Position numbers and translations under genes: made by a program | The notes under the pieces: generated by a model | Databases searched by the model: none | Seen by the model: only the letters and a program-made list of their open reading frames with translations | Told to the model about the DNA's origin: nothing | Assembly (NCBI GenBank): GCA_017398245.1 | Contig: JAFQGN010000087.1 | Location: 1 to 5,215, forward strand | Length of the DNA: 5,215 nt | Direction: 5' to 3' | Source of the DNA: Clostridia bacterium | GTDB taxonomy: Bacteria; Bacillota_A; Clostridia; Christensenellales; Aristaeellaceae | Shown: positions 1 through 4,118 of the stretch, one piece after another | How positions within the stretch are numbered: the stretch's first letter is position 1 | Layout of the letters: every line of letters starts with the position of its first letter

Positions 1-6
1 AATTCG

Positions 7-25
7 GGAGCACTTGTTATGCTCC
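7..25. promoter_or_regulatory. Inverted repeat enclosing the -35 element
   Basis: GGAGCA (7-12) and TGCTCC (20-25) are perfect 6-bp inverted arms around a 7-base centre that contains the -35 hexamer of the next promoter. It could be an operator for a repressor of the integration genes, or a weak terminator remnant of a gene to the left, since TTCCTTT follows. The sequence alone does not decide between these. Confidence 0.4.
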
Positions 26-42
26 TTCCTTTGTGCTATAAT
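14..42 (+). promoter_or_regulatory. Sigma-70 promoter for orf108-integrase
   Basis: TTGTTA (14-19) is separated by 17 bases from a perfect TATAAT (37-42). TG at 34-35, one base before the -10, makes it an extended -10 promoter. Transcription would start near 49, giving a leader of about 20 bases before the GGAGG at 59-63. It should drive both the 108-residue gene and the integrase. Confidence 0.75.
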
Positions 43-70
43 GGATTGAACAATGCTTGGAGGTATGCTT

Positions 71-397
71 ATGCTGAAAGGTACGGCAAAATTCTTGCTG
101 AAGAATGAGGAAGCGCTGCGCATCGTCAAAAAATACGCTGTGCCAGACCTCGACAAATACAGAATCGACATCGCAGGGCCAGATCTGATTCCGAAGACGG
201 AAGAATCCCCTAAGCGCCCCACTGTAGACAGCGCAGAATTCCAGCGCAGTTTCTTCTTTGCGCTGAACAGGCTCAATGACGACGGCCTGATGGAAGCGAT
301 GCGTCGTGTGCTGGATGTCGCTACCGACCCCAAATTTTGTGTATCCGCTGACTTGAATACGAAGGAGGATGATCTATGCCAAGAAAAAGAGCAATGA
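71..397 (+). CDS. Hypothetical 108-residue protein upstream of integrase
   Basis: I do not recognise this protein. The start is placed at ATG 71 because GGAGG (59-63) lies 7 bases upstream; in-frame ATGs at 53 and 65 are before or too close to that site. It is soluble-looking and highly charged, with no membrane segment or signal peptide. It has a basic N-terminus (MLKGTAKFLLKNEEALRIVK), a Pro-rich middle (residues about 37-51) and a probable amphipathic helix at about 55-85. Its last 22 bases overlap the start of the integrase gene, so the two are co-transcribed and probably translationally coupled. A small gene in this place is often an excisionase or recombination directionality factor. 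That role is inferred from position only: I see no clear MerR-like winged helix or other DNA-binding motif. It ends in TGA. Confidence 0.65.
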   Translation: MLKGTAKFLLKNEEALRIVKKYAVPDLDKYRIDIAGPDLIPKTEESPKRPTVDSAEFQRSFFFALNRLNDDGLMEAMRRVLDVATDPKFCVSADLNTKEDDLCQEKEQ

Positions 398-744
398 ACG
401 GTTCGGGGATTCAGCCCCGCAAGCGTAAGGACGGACGATGGGAATGCCGTGTGCGTACGGGGATAAATCCCGGAACGGGTAAGCCGATTTACAAGAGCTT
501 TTATGGTGCGACTGCAGACGAGTGCGTAAAGAAGCTGAGAAAAGCAACAGCGGCCATTGATGGCGGCACATATGCTGAACCGACAAAAATGACCGTTGGG
601 CAGTGGTTGGAAATATGGCAGAACGAGTATTTCGGCGGAATCAAGGAAGCTACTGTCGCAAGCTACCAAGGTCTTATCAAGAACTACTTATATCCGAACA
701 TAGGCGGATTAAAGCTTGATTCTCTCCGGCCTCATACCATTTAG
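376..744 (+). CDS. Integrase N-terminal fragment (arm-binding domain)
   Basis: This is the 122-residue product expected if the amber codon is obeyed. Residues about 8-62 are rich in Lys/Arg and aromatics (GRWECRVRTG, KPIYKSFYG) and resemble the AP2-like arm-type DNA-binding domain of Tn916/phage integrases. Residues about 72-122 (MTVGQWLEIW onward) are the first half of the SAM-like core-binding domain. It has no catalytic residues. Such a fragment could still bind arm sites and might act as a competitor of full-length enzyme, but that is speculation. Confidence 0.6.
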   Translation: MPRKRAMNGSGIQPRKRKDGRWECRVRTGINPGTGKPIYKSFYGATADECVKKLRKATAAIDGGTYAEPTKMTVGQWLEIWQNEYFGGIKEATVASYQGLIKNYLYPNIGGLKLDSLRPHTI

Positions 745-747
745 ACG

Positions 748-1557
748 ATGTATAACCGGATTCTGAAAGCTCCCGGCAGGCCAGACGGCTTAAGCGCAAA
801 AACGCTCAAGAACCTTCACGGCGTTCTGCATAAGGCGTTGAAGTTAGCTGTCAAGCTCGGCTATATCAAGACTAACCCTGCGGAAGCATGCGAACTGCCA
901 CGGGTTGAGCATAGCGAAGTGGCCTTTCTGGAAAATGAAGACATCGAAAGGCTTCTGAAGGCAATAAAGGGGCATCGATATGAAGCGGTGTATACCGTCG
1001 CGCTTTTTACCGGAATGCGGCAGGCAGAACTTCTCGGCCTGACATGGGACTGCGTCGACTTTGAAAACGGGACAATAAAGGTGGAAAAGCAGCTGCAGCG
1101 TATCAAACGGCAAAGCAGCACATTTCGTCTAACAAGCTGTAAAAATGACCGCGTGCGGAGAATCATGCCCGCTACCGGAGTGATGGAGATTTTAAAGCAG
1201 CAGAGGCAGAAGCAGCTAGAGAATAGGCTGAAGGCTGGTGAAATGTGGCAGAACGAATGGGATCTGGTTTTTACGAACGAAGTCGGCGGGCATCTGTACG
1301 AAACGACGATCTATAAGAATTTCAAGAAGATCGTGAAGGAAATAGGGGTGCCTGACACACGTTTCCACGACTTGCGCCATACGTACTCCATGGTCTCTCT
1401 GCAAAATGGTGACGACATCAAAACGGTGCAGAACAACGTCGGTCATGCCACAGCTTCCTTTACGCTTGATATCTACGGGCATGCTTCGCAGAAGATGAAA
1501 AAGGATAGCGCTGACCGCATGCAGAGCTATTGGGAGCATATTTCGGCGGCGAAATGA
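748..1557 (+). CDS. Integrase C-terminal fragment (catalytic domain)
   Basis: This 269-codon segment starts at ATG 748, one codon after the TAG. I see no ribosome binding site before it, so it would need reinitiation or readthrough. It carries the rest of the core-binding domain (to about residue 53) and a complete catalytic domain. The catalytic set is R91 (TGMRQAELLGLTW), K132 in the beta hairpin (SCKNDRVRR), H207-x-x-R210 (FHDLRHT), H233 (NVGHA) and the nucleophile Y243 (DIYGH). In full-length numbering, add 124. All six are present, so purifying selection has acted until recently. The C-terminal tail (residues 246-269) is helical and charged, as expected for the segment that packs on a neighbouring subunit. 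Confidence 0.7.
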   Translation: MYNRILKAPGRPDGLSAKTLKNLHGVLHKALKLAVKLGYIKTNPAEACELPRVEHSEVAFLENEDIERLLKAIKGHRYEAVYTVALFTGMRQAELLGLTWDCVDFENGTIKVEKQLQRIKRQSSTFRLTSCKNDRVRRIMPATGVMEILKQQRQKQLENRLKAGEMWQNEWDLVFTNEVGGHLYETTIYKNFKKIVKEIGVPDTRFHDLRHTYSMVSLQNGDDIKTVQNNVGHATASFTLDIYGHASQKMKKDSADRMQSYWEHISAAK

Positions 1558-1563
1558 CCCAAT

Positions 1564-1585
1564 TGTGGTCAAAACTGTGGTCAAA
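1564..1585. repeat. Tandem TGTGGTCAAA repeats after integrase
   Basis: TGTGGTCAAA occurs at 1564-1573 and again at 1576-1585, a 12-base period, starting 6 bases after the integrase stop and about 55 bases from the tRNA 3' end. Short direct repeats between an integrase gene and its attachment core fit arm-type sites bound by the integrase N-terminal domain. That function is inferred from position. Confidence 0.55.
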
Positions 1586-1600
1586 GACTTTTTTAGATAT

Positions 1601-1639
1601 GAAAAAGCCTCGAAAACACAGTGTTTTCAAGGCTTTTTC
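1601..1639. terminator. Bidirectional terminator between integrase and tRNA-Ser
   Basis: A near-perfect inverted repeat is centred on A1620: 1601-1619 pairs with 1621-1639 with a single C-A mismatch (1611/1629). The outer stem is A/T rich (GAAAAAGCCT against AGGCTTTTTC), so U-runs follow the stem in both directions. It can stop the integrase transcript rightward and the tRNA transcript leftward. Confidence 0.85.
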
Positions 1640-1640
1640 T

Positions 1641-1672
1641 TGGCGGAGAAGGAGGGATTTGAACCCTCGAGA
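1641..1672. other. Probable attachment site core (tRNA-Ser 3' end)
   Basis: The 3' part of the tRNA-Ser gene (T-arm, acceptor 3' strand, CCA) lies directly next to a tyrosine integrase gene that reads toward it, which is where tRNA-targeting elements recombine. The core would be repeated at the far end of the element, left of this window, so its exact limits cannot be seen here. The range given is the usual T-arm-to-CCA segment, not a measured duplication. Confidence 0.45.
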
Positions 1673-1733
1673 CGTTTTTGACGCCTACACGATTTCCAGT
1701 CGTGCGCCCTCGACCAAGCTAGGCGACTTCTCC
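1641..1733 (-). tRNA. tRNA-Ser (anticodon GGA)
   Basis: This is a complete class II tRNA read on the minus strand. The acceptor stem is GGAGAAG (1727-1733) with CTTCTCC (1645-1651), discriminator G at 1644 and encoded CCA at 1641-1643. The anticodon stem CACGA/TCGTG (1700-1704 with 1688-1692) closes the 7-base loop CTGGAAA, and anticodon GGA is at 1695-1697, reading UCC and UCU. A long variable arm (about 1670-1687) is typical of serine tRNAs. The T-stem GAGGG/CCCTC closes loop TTCAAAT. The tRNA is intact, as expected when an element that integrates at a tRNA 3' end restores the sequence it enters. Confidence 0.95.
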
Positions 1734-1761
1734 ATATGTCGATACTTGCTCAACGGGGTAT

Positions 1762-1790
1762 ATTATACTCGCTTGCGGTCGTTTTGTCAA
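1762..1790 (-). promoter_or_regulatory. Consensus sigma-70 promoter of tRNA-Ser
   Basis: On the minus strand a perfect TTGACA (complement of 1785-1790) is followed after exactly 17 bases by a perfect TATAAT (complement of 1762-1767). Initiation near 1755 gives a leader of about 20 bases before the mature tRNA 5' end at 1733. Full-consensus promoters are usual for tRNA genes. Confidence 0.92.
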
Positions 1791-1895
1791 CCGGTATTTT
1801 CGCTTTTCGGGCAAAATGTTTTGCGGAAGGAGGAATGCCGGCAGGAAGAATATACCATGCATGCAAGGGGCGCTTCTGCGCACAATAGATACCGT

Positions 1896-1983
1896 CAGGC
1901 GGCGAGCGAACGGTTCCAAAGAACGGTTCCGCCTGCGGGAAACAGGAGCAAAGGCTGCGGCCGGCTTCCCCTCCCGCCGGCCG
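1896..1983 (+). other. Structured leader before the DUF1540 gene
   Basis: The roughly 225 bases between the tRNA promoter and the next gene contain no convincing ORF, but do contain inverted repeats. CAGGCGG (1896-1902) pairs with CCGCCTG (1929-1935) and encloses two copies of GAACGGTTCC (1908-1917, 1921-1930). CGGCCGGC (1958-1965) pairs perfectly with GCCGGCCG (1976-1983) around a 10-base pyrimidine loop. That loop contains CCTCCC (1970-1975), the exact complement of the GGGAGG ribosome binding site at 2002-2007. I see no clear promoter on this strand. Confidence 0.45.
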
Positions 1984-2015
1984 TTGTCTGAACAAATAAA
2001 TGGGAGGCGCTTGCT

Positions 2016-2195
2016 TTGAAGTGTGAAAAGAAGGCGAACAACAGCATCCATTGCGGCGTGAAGAGCTGCGAATACCATTGCGGCGGCGAAGAGTATTGTT
2101 CTTTGCAGTCGATCCATGTCCAGCCCTGCGCGACGTGCGGCAACGGATGTTCCAGCGATGAAAGCTTCTGCGGAAGCTATCGCGCCAAGCGCTGA
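2016..2195 (+). CDS. DUF1540-like cysteine-rich small protein (TTG start)
   Basis: This 59-residue gene begins at TTG 2016, with GGGAGG (2002-2007) 8 bases upstream, and ends in TGA 2193-2195. It is missed if only ATG starts are considered. The protein has nine cysteines (3, 13, 18, 22, 28, 38, 41, 45, 52). It follows the DUF1540 pattern seen in Clostridia: an I-x-C-G-V-x-x-C-x-Y opening (SIHCGVKSCEYHC, residues 10-22), then a YCSLQSIHV strand (27-35), then a closing FCGSY (51-55). The extra CATCGNGC cluster (38-45) suggests a metal site, zinc or iron-sulphur, but the family's function is unknown. It has no signal peptide or membrane segment. It seems to be a single-gene unit between the tRNA promoter and a terminator. 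Confidence 0.8.
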   Translation: MKCEKKANNSIHCGVKSCEYHCGGEEYCSLQSIHVQPCATCGNGCSSDESFCGSYRAKR

Positions 2196-2216
2196 CCGGG
2201 CCTGAGCAGGAGCGAT

Positions 2217-2313
2217 AGAGCTCTGTAACGGCCAAAGAAAGAGCACTTTTCATTAGCGGTAAGGAAATTTGCGCAATGCGAACGACTTTGCAGCGGAAAA
2301 GAGCTCTTTTTTT
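2217..2313 (+). terminator. Probable terminator after the DUF1540 gene
   Basis: The sequence AAAAGAGCTCTTTTTTT (2297-2313) ends in a run of seven T. AGAGCTCT (2300-2307) can pair with the identical, self-complementary AGAGCTCT at 2217-2224, with CAAAG/CTTTG reinforcing the helix. It could also form a small hairpin by itself. The T-run makes termination likely; the exact stem is uncertain. Confidence 0.5.
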
Positions 2314-2331
2314 GTGTGTTCAAGTATAGCG

Positions 2332-2430
2332 ATCCGCAAAGCGGATGCGCGGGCCGGGAGGTTGGATGCCCAAAGGGGATCCAAGTCGCTTTGCGGCCGC
2401 TAAAGCGAGGATGTCCGACATTCTTTTTTT
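2332..2430 (+). other. Multi-hairpin region ending in a T-run
   Basis: This non-coding stretch lies upstream of the sigma operon. Helix 1 is ATCCGC/GCGGAT (2332-2337 with 2341-2346). Helix 2 is TTGGAT/ATCCAA plus CCC/GGG (2362-2367 with 2379-2384; 2369-2371 with 2375-2377). Helix 3 is TCGCTTT/AAAGCGA (2386-2392 with 2402-2408), followed after 14 bases by a T-rich run (2421-2436). A fourth, long-range helix CCGCAAAGCG/CGCTTTGCGG (2334-2343 with 2387-2396) excludes helices 1 and 3. This is the layout of an attenuator or a complex terminator, but I recognise no known riboswitch class. Confidence 0.4.
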
Positions 2431-2448
2431 ATTTTTGGCTTGTTTTCT

Positions 2449-2476
2449 TGAAACGGATCGGCTTCCCGTGCGTTTA
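2449..2476 (+). promoter_or_regulatory. ECF-type (SigW/SigM-like) promoter of the sigma operon
   Basis: TGAAAC (2449-2454) is followed after exactly 16 bases by CGTTTA (2471-2476). This matches the TGAAAC-N16-CGT architecture established for SigW/SigM-type ECF factors of Bacillus. It lies 37 bases before the sigma factor start and points at it, so the factor probably activates its own gene. TATATA at 2475-2480 gives only a poor sigma-70 match, because TTGAAA at 2448-2453 would be 21 bases away. Confidence 0.65.
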
Positions 2477-2481
2477 TATAG

Positions 2482-2496
2482 TGTAAGGGCCTTACA
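2482..2496. promoter_or_regulatory. Perfect palindrome at the predicted transcription start
   Basis: TGTAAGGGCCTTACA is a perfect 7-bp dyad around a single central base. It starts 6 bases after the ECF -10 and ends 4 bases before the ribosome binding site (2501-2506). Its position at the start of transcription suits a repressor operator; it could also be a 5' RNA element. Confidence 0.45.
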
Positions 2497-2512
2497 GGAG
2501 AGGAGGAAGCGC

Positions 2513-3001
2513 ATGGAATTTGAAGAGTTGTACAGCGCGTGCTTCCGCAAGGTGTACCGTTTTGCGCTTTCGCTGTGCCGCAGCCCTGCCGAGGCCGAGG
2601 AGATCGCACAGGAGACGTTCTTCCGGGCGATGGACAGGATCGGTTCGCTGCCGGAGGACGCTTCGGTCGAGGCGTGGCTTTTGCGCATCGCGCACAATCT
2701 GTTCGTCTCTTCGTATCGGAAGAGAAAGAAGATAGACCCGTATGCGGAGATGGAGCAGATCCCTTCGCGGGATGGCTTTGAGGACAGGCTGGAGGACGAG
2801 GCGCAGGCCGGGCAGATATTACGGCATTTGCACGAGCTGGACGAACCGTACAAAGAAGTGTTCACGCTGCGGGCGCTGGGCGATGTGCCCTATGCAAAGA
2901 TCGCATCGCTGTTTGGCAAGGGTGAAAACTGGGCGCGCGTGGTGTATTTTCGGGCGCGAAAGCAGCTGTTGGAGCGCATGGAAGAGGAGGAAAGGCAATG
3001 A
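2513..3001 (+). CDS. ECF-family RNA polymerase sigma factor
   Basis: This 162-residue protein has the normal size and two-domain layout of an ECF sigma factor, which directs RNA polymerase to a small regulon. Region 2 (about 1-72) shows VYRFALSLCRSPAEAEEIAQ with ETFFRAM following, then WLLRIAHNLFVSSYRKRKK, the core-binding and -10 recognising helices. An acidic linker (73-103) leads to region 4 (about 104-157): LDEPYKEVFTLRALGDVPY, then a helix-turn-helix ending VVYFRARKQLLERM. ATG 2513 is chosen because AGGAGG (2501-2506) lies 6 bases upstream. The frame is open further upstream, but that part covers the promoter and hairpins. The stop overlaps the next start (ATGA, 2998-3001), which ties its output to the anti-sigma factor. 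The subgroup cannot be assigned by eye. Confidence 0.92.
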   Translation: MEFEELYSACFRKVYRFALSLCRSPAEAEEIAQETFFRAMDRIGSLPEDASVEAWLLRIAHNLFVSSYRKRKKIDPYAEMEQIPSRDGFEDRLEDEAQAGQILRHLHELDEPYKEVFTLRALGDVPYAKIASLFGKGENWARVVYFRARKQLLERMEEEERQ

Positions 3002-3813
3002 GCGAAAAGAGAAATTGCGATATCGCGCAGGATCTGATCCCGCTGGAGGTGGACGGAGTATGCACCGAGGGCAGCAAAGAGTTTTTGCAGGAGCATATTT
3101 CGCAGTGCGAGGGCTGCAGGCGGTTGTATGACCTGGCCAAGAGCGGAACATGGCAGAAGAAAAAGGAGCCGTTCAAGGAGGATGCGGCCTTGGTCCACAG
3201 CATGAAAAAGGTGGGCAAGAAGCTGCATATCCGGCGTTTTGTTTTGATCGTTCTGGCGCTGATCGTGGTGATATACGGCTCGGTTTTTACATGGAACGGG
3301 CTGATGAACTATGTGACCTCGGTACCGCTGGAGAGCTATGATGCGTATGTGTACGCCGAAGAGGGCGGGTATGCGCATGTGATCGCCGAAATGCCCTACA
3401 GTATGGTGAATATTTACGGCGGTTTTGAGCGGTACAAAGTGCTTGGGGCAGACGACCCGGCGAACAAGACGGGTGAAGTGCACGCCTACATCATCGAGCT
3501 GGAGCCGCGGTATAATCCGATCCCGGAGAAAATCAACGCGCGCATGGGGCAGGCGTACCAGAACACTTTGCACTTGCCCGGCGCAATGGAGATAAAGGAC
3601 GGGAAACTGTACACGGCGAGTGATTATGAAACGATGAACGGGTTTGTGCCGGGCGTGCCGGTGAGCGAGATTCGTCTGTGCGAGGGCAGCGATTACCGCG
3701 TGATCTATACATGGGGCGATGATGTGCTGACGTATGAGAAGGCTGTGGAGGAGGACATGCTCACGGTAACTCCTTCGGATGCCGGCGCGTTTTCGGTAAT
3801 TCCCATGGGATGA
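2998..3813 (+). CDS. Zinc-finger (HC2-type) membrane anti-sigma factor
   Basis: This 271-residue single-pass membrane protein should hold the preceding sigma factor inactive until a surface signal releases it. The cytoplasmic N-terminus carries the zinc-binding anti-sigma signature: C7, then H33-x3-C37-x2-C40 (EHISQCEGCRRLY), preceded by the typical CDIAQDLIPLEVDG helix. A basic stretch (KKVGKKLHIRR, 70-80) precedes one hydrophobic helix (81-99, FVLIVLALIVVIYGSVFTW), so residues from about 100 should be outside. That outer domain of about 170 residues has no motif I recognise. It has many Tyr and acidic residues and looks beta-rich, so it may be the sensor. The start is ATG 2998, with GAGGAGG (2984-2990) 7 bases upstream inside the sigma gene and a 4-base overlap. 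The gene ends in TGA. Confidence 0.88.
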   Translation: MSEKRNCDIAQDLIPLEVDGVCTEGSKEFLQEHISQCEGCRRLYDLAKSGTWQKKKEPFKEDAALVHSMKKVGKKLHIRRFVLIVLALIVVIYGSVFTWNGLMNYVTSVPLESYDAYVYAEEGGYAHVIAEMPYSMVNIYGGFERYKVLGADDPANKTGEVHAYIIELEPRYNPIPEKINARMGQAYQNTLHLPGAMEIKDGKLYTASDYETMNGFVPGVPVSEIRLCEGSDYRVIYTWGDDVLTYEKAVEEDMLTVTPSDAGAFSVIPMG

Positions 3814-3831
3814 GGCGCGGGAGGGGTACGT

Positions 3832-3884
3832 CAGGGGCGCTGCCCCTGAAACCCCGCTTAAGGGAATGATTCCCTTAAGAATCC
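3832..3884 (-). repeat. Two-hairpin intergenic repeat, copy A
   Basis: Two adjacent palindromes lie 18 bases after the anti-sigma stop. CAGGGGC (3832-3838) pairs with GCCCCTG (3842-3848) around GCT. CTTAAGGGAAT (3857-3867) pairs with ATTCCCTTAAG (3869-3879) around one base. Read on the minus strand the unit starts GGATTCTTAAGGGA and aligns along its whole length with copy B at 4062-4112, in the opposite orientation. Confidence 0.75.
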
Positions 3885-3921
3885 TCATTATTGGGTAACA
3901 ATTTCTATCATAAAGAGATTT

Positions 3922-3966
3922 GCCCGGCAAAGGCTAACGACGCCTTGGGCCGGGCATGCTTTCTTT
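3922..3966 (+). terminator. Terminator of the sigma/anti-sigma operon
   Basis: A strong stem is formed by GCCCGGC (3922-3928) with GCCGGGC (3949-3955) and, inside it, AAGGC (3930-3934) with GCCTT (3942-3946), with a 7-base loop. The T-rich tail ATGCTTTCTTTT follows at 3956-3967. It lies about 110 bases after the anti-sigma stop. Confidence 0.8.
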
Positions 3967-3988
3967 TAGCACAGTGTAAAACCATAGC

Positions 3989-4028
3989 AAAAGGTCGGCC
4001 CATGCTGAAAGCATAGCCGACCTTTTTC
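3989..4028. terminator. Second, probably bidirectional, terminator
   Basis: AAAGGTCGGC (3990-3999) pairs with GCCGACCTTT (4016-4025), extended inward by ATGCT (4002-4006) with AGCAT (4010-4014) around a GAA loop. TTTTTCTT follows on the plus strand. On the minus strand the stem is followed by CCTTTTG, so it can also serve as the end of the kinase transcript arriving from the right. Confidence 0.8.
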
Positions 4029-4060
4029 TTTGCTTCGGTAAATATAATAACCCCATAGAC

Positions 4061-4112
4061 GGGATTCTCAAGGGACGAAGTTCCTTGAGCAGGGTGCGGG
4101 ACAGAGTCCCGC
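4061..4112 (+). repeat. Two-hairpin intergenic repeat, copy B
   Basis: CTCAAGG (4067-4073) pairs with CCTTGAG (4083-4089), extended inward by GAC/GTT around GAA. GCGGGAC (4096-4102) pairs with GTCCCGC (4106-4112) around AGA. The order, spacing and GGGATTCT lead-in match copy A in inverted orientation, with paired base changes that keep both stems. It ends 6 bases before the kinase stop codon. Confidence 0.75.
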
Positions 4113-4118
4113 CGTACC

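Larger units (their letters stand above)
376..1557 (+). pseudogene. int: Tyrosine recombinase/integrase with in-frame amber stop
   Basis: A phage/ICE-type tyrosine recombinase reads in one frame from ATG 376 to TGA 1555-1557 (393 codons including the amber), the normal length for this family. It is broken only by TAG at 742-744 (codon 123). Nothing is frameshifted: both halves are in the same frame and are two parts of one protein. The interrupted stretch reads PHTI-stop-TMYN; related integrases usually have Gln there (PHxIQxxYN), so a single CAG-to-TAG transition explains it. The start is supported by AAGGAGG (362-368) 7 bases upstream. The enzyme would cut and rejoin attachment sites to integrate and excise the element. 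It may be a recent null allele, a readthrough gene, or a sequencing error. TAG also ends the nearby kinase gene, so TAG is a real stop in this genome. Confidence 0.8.

Noticed and set aside
742..744. Whole genome using a TAG-to-Gln code
   Set aside because: The chromosomal kinase gene in the same window ends in TAG exactly at the family's expected C-terminus, and the other genes end in TGA, so TAG works as a stop here.
1601..1639. Long inverted repeat beside the tRNA considered as a transposon end
   Set aside because: It is followed by U-runs in both directions between convergent genes, so a bidirectional terminator explains it fully.
1530..1991. 153-residue frame running from the integrase end through the tRNA
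   Set aside because: It crosses a strong terminator and the whole tRNA gene in antisense, so it cannot be a real protein gene.
1816..2019. 67-residue open frame between tRNA-Ser and the DUF1540 gene
   Set aside because: Arg-rich composition, no suitably spaced ribosome binding site, and it covers inverted repeats. It looks like a chance frame in G/C-rich sequence. The overlapping frame from ATG 1857 fails for the same reasons.
2345..2512. Possible 56-residue N-terminal extension of the sigma factor (ATG 2345)
   Set aside because: It would read through the hairpins, T-run and promoter. ATG 2513 has a perfect ribosome binding site, and the protein from there has the normal ECF length.
2890..3930. 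Long minus-strand open frame (346 residues) opposite the anti-sigma gene
   Set aside because: It is a shadow of the sigma/anti-sigma genes: no ribosome binding site, no recognisable domain, and it spans the convergent terminator and repeat region.
4044..4071. Minus-strand promoter-like pair TTGAGA-N16-TATTAT, and a plus-strand TATAAT at 4043-4048
   Set aside because: The plus-strand TATAAT has no -35. The minus-strand pair would start a transcript running into terminators with no gene after it, and its -35 lies inside repeat copy B. An antisense RNA is possible but unsupported.
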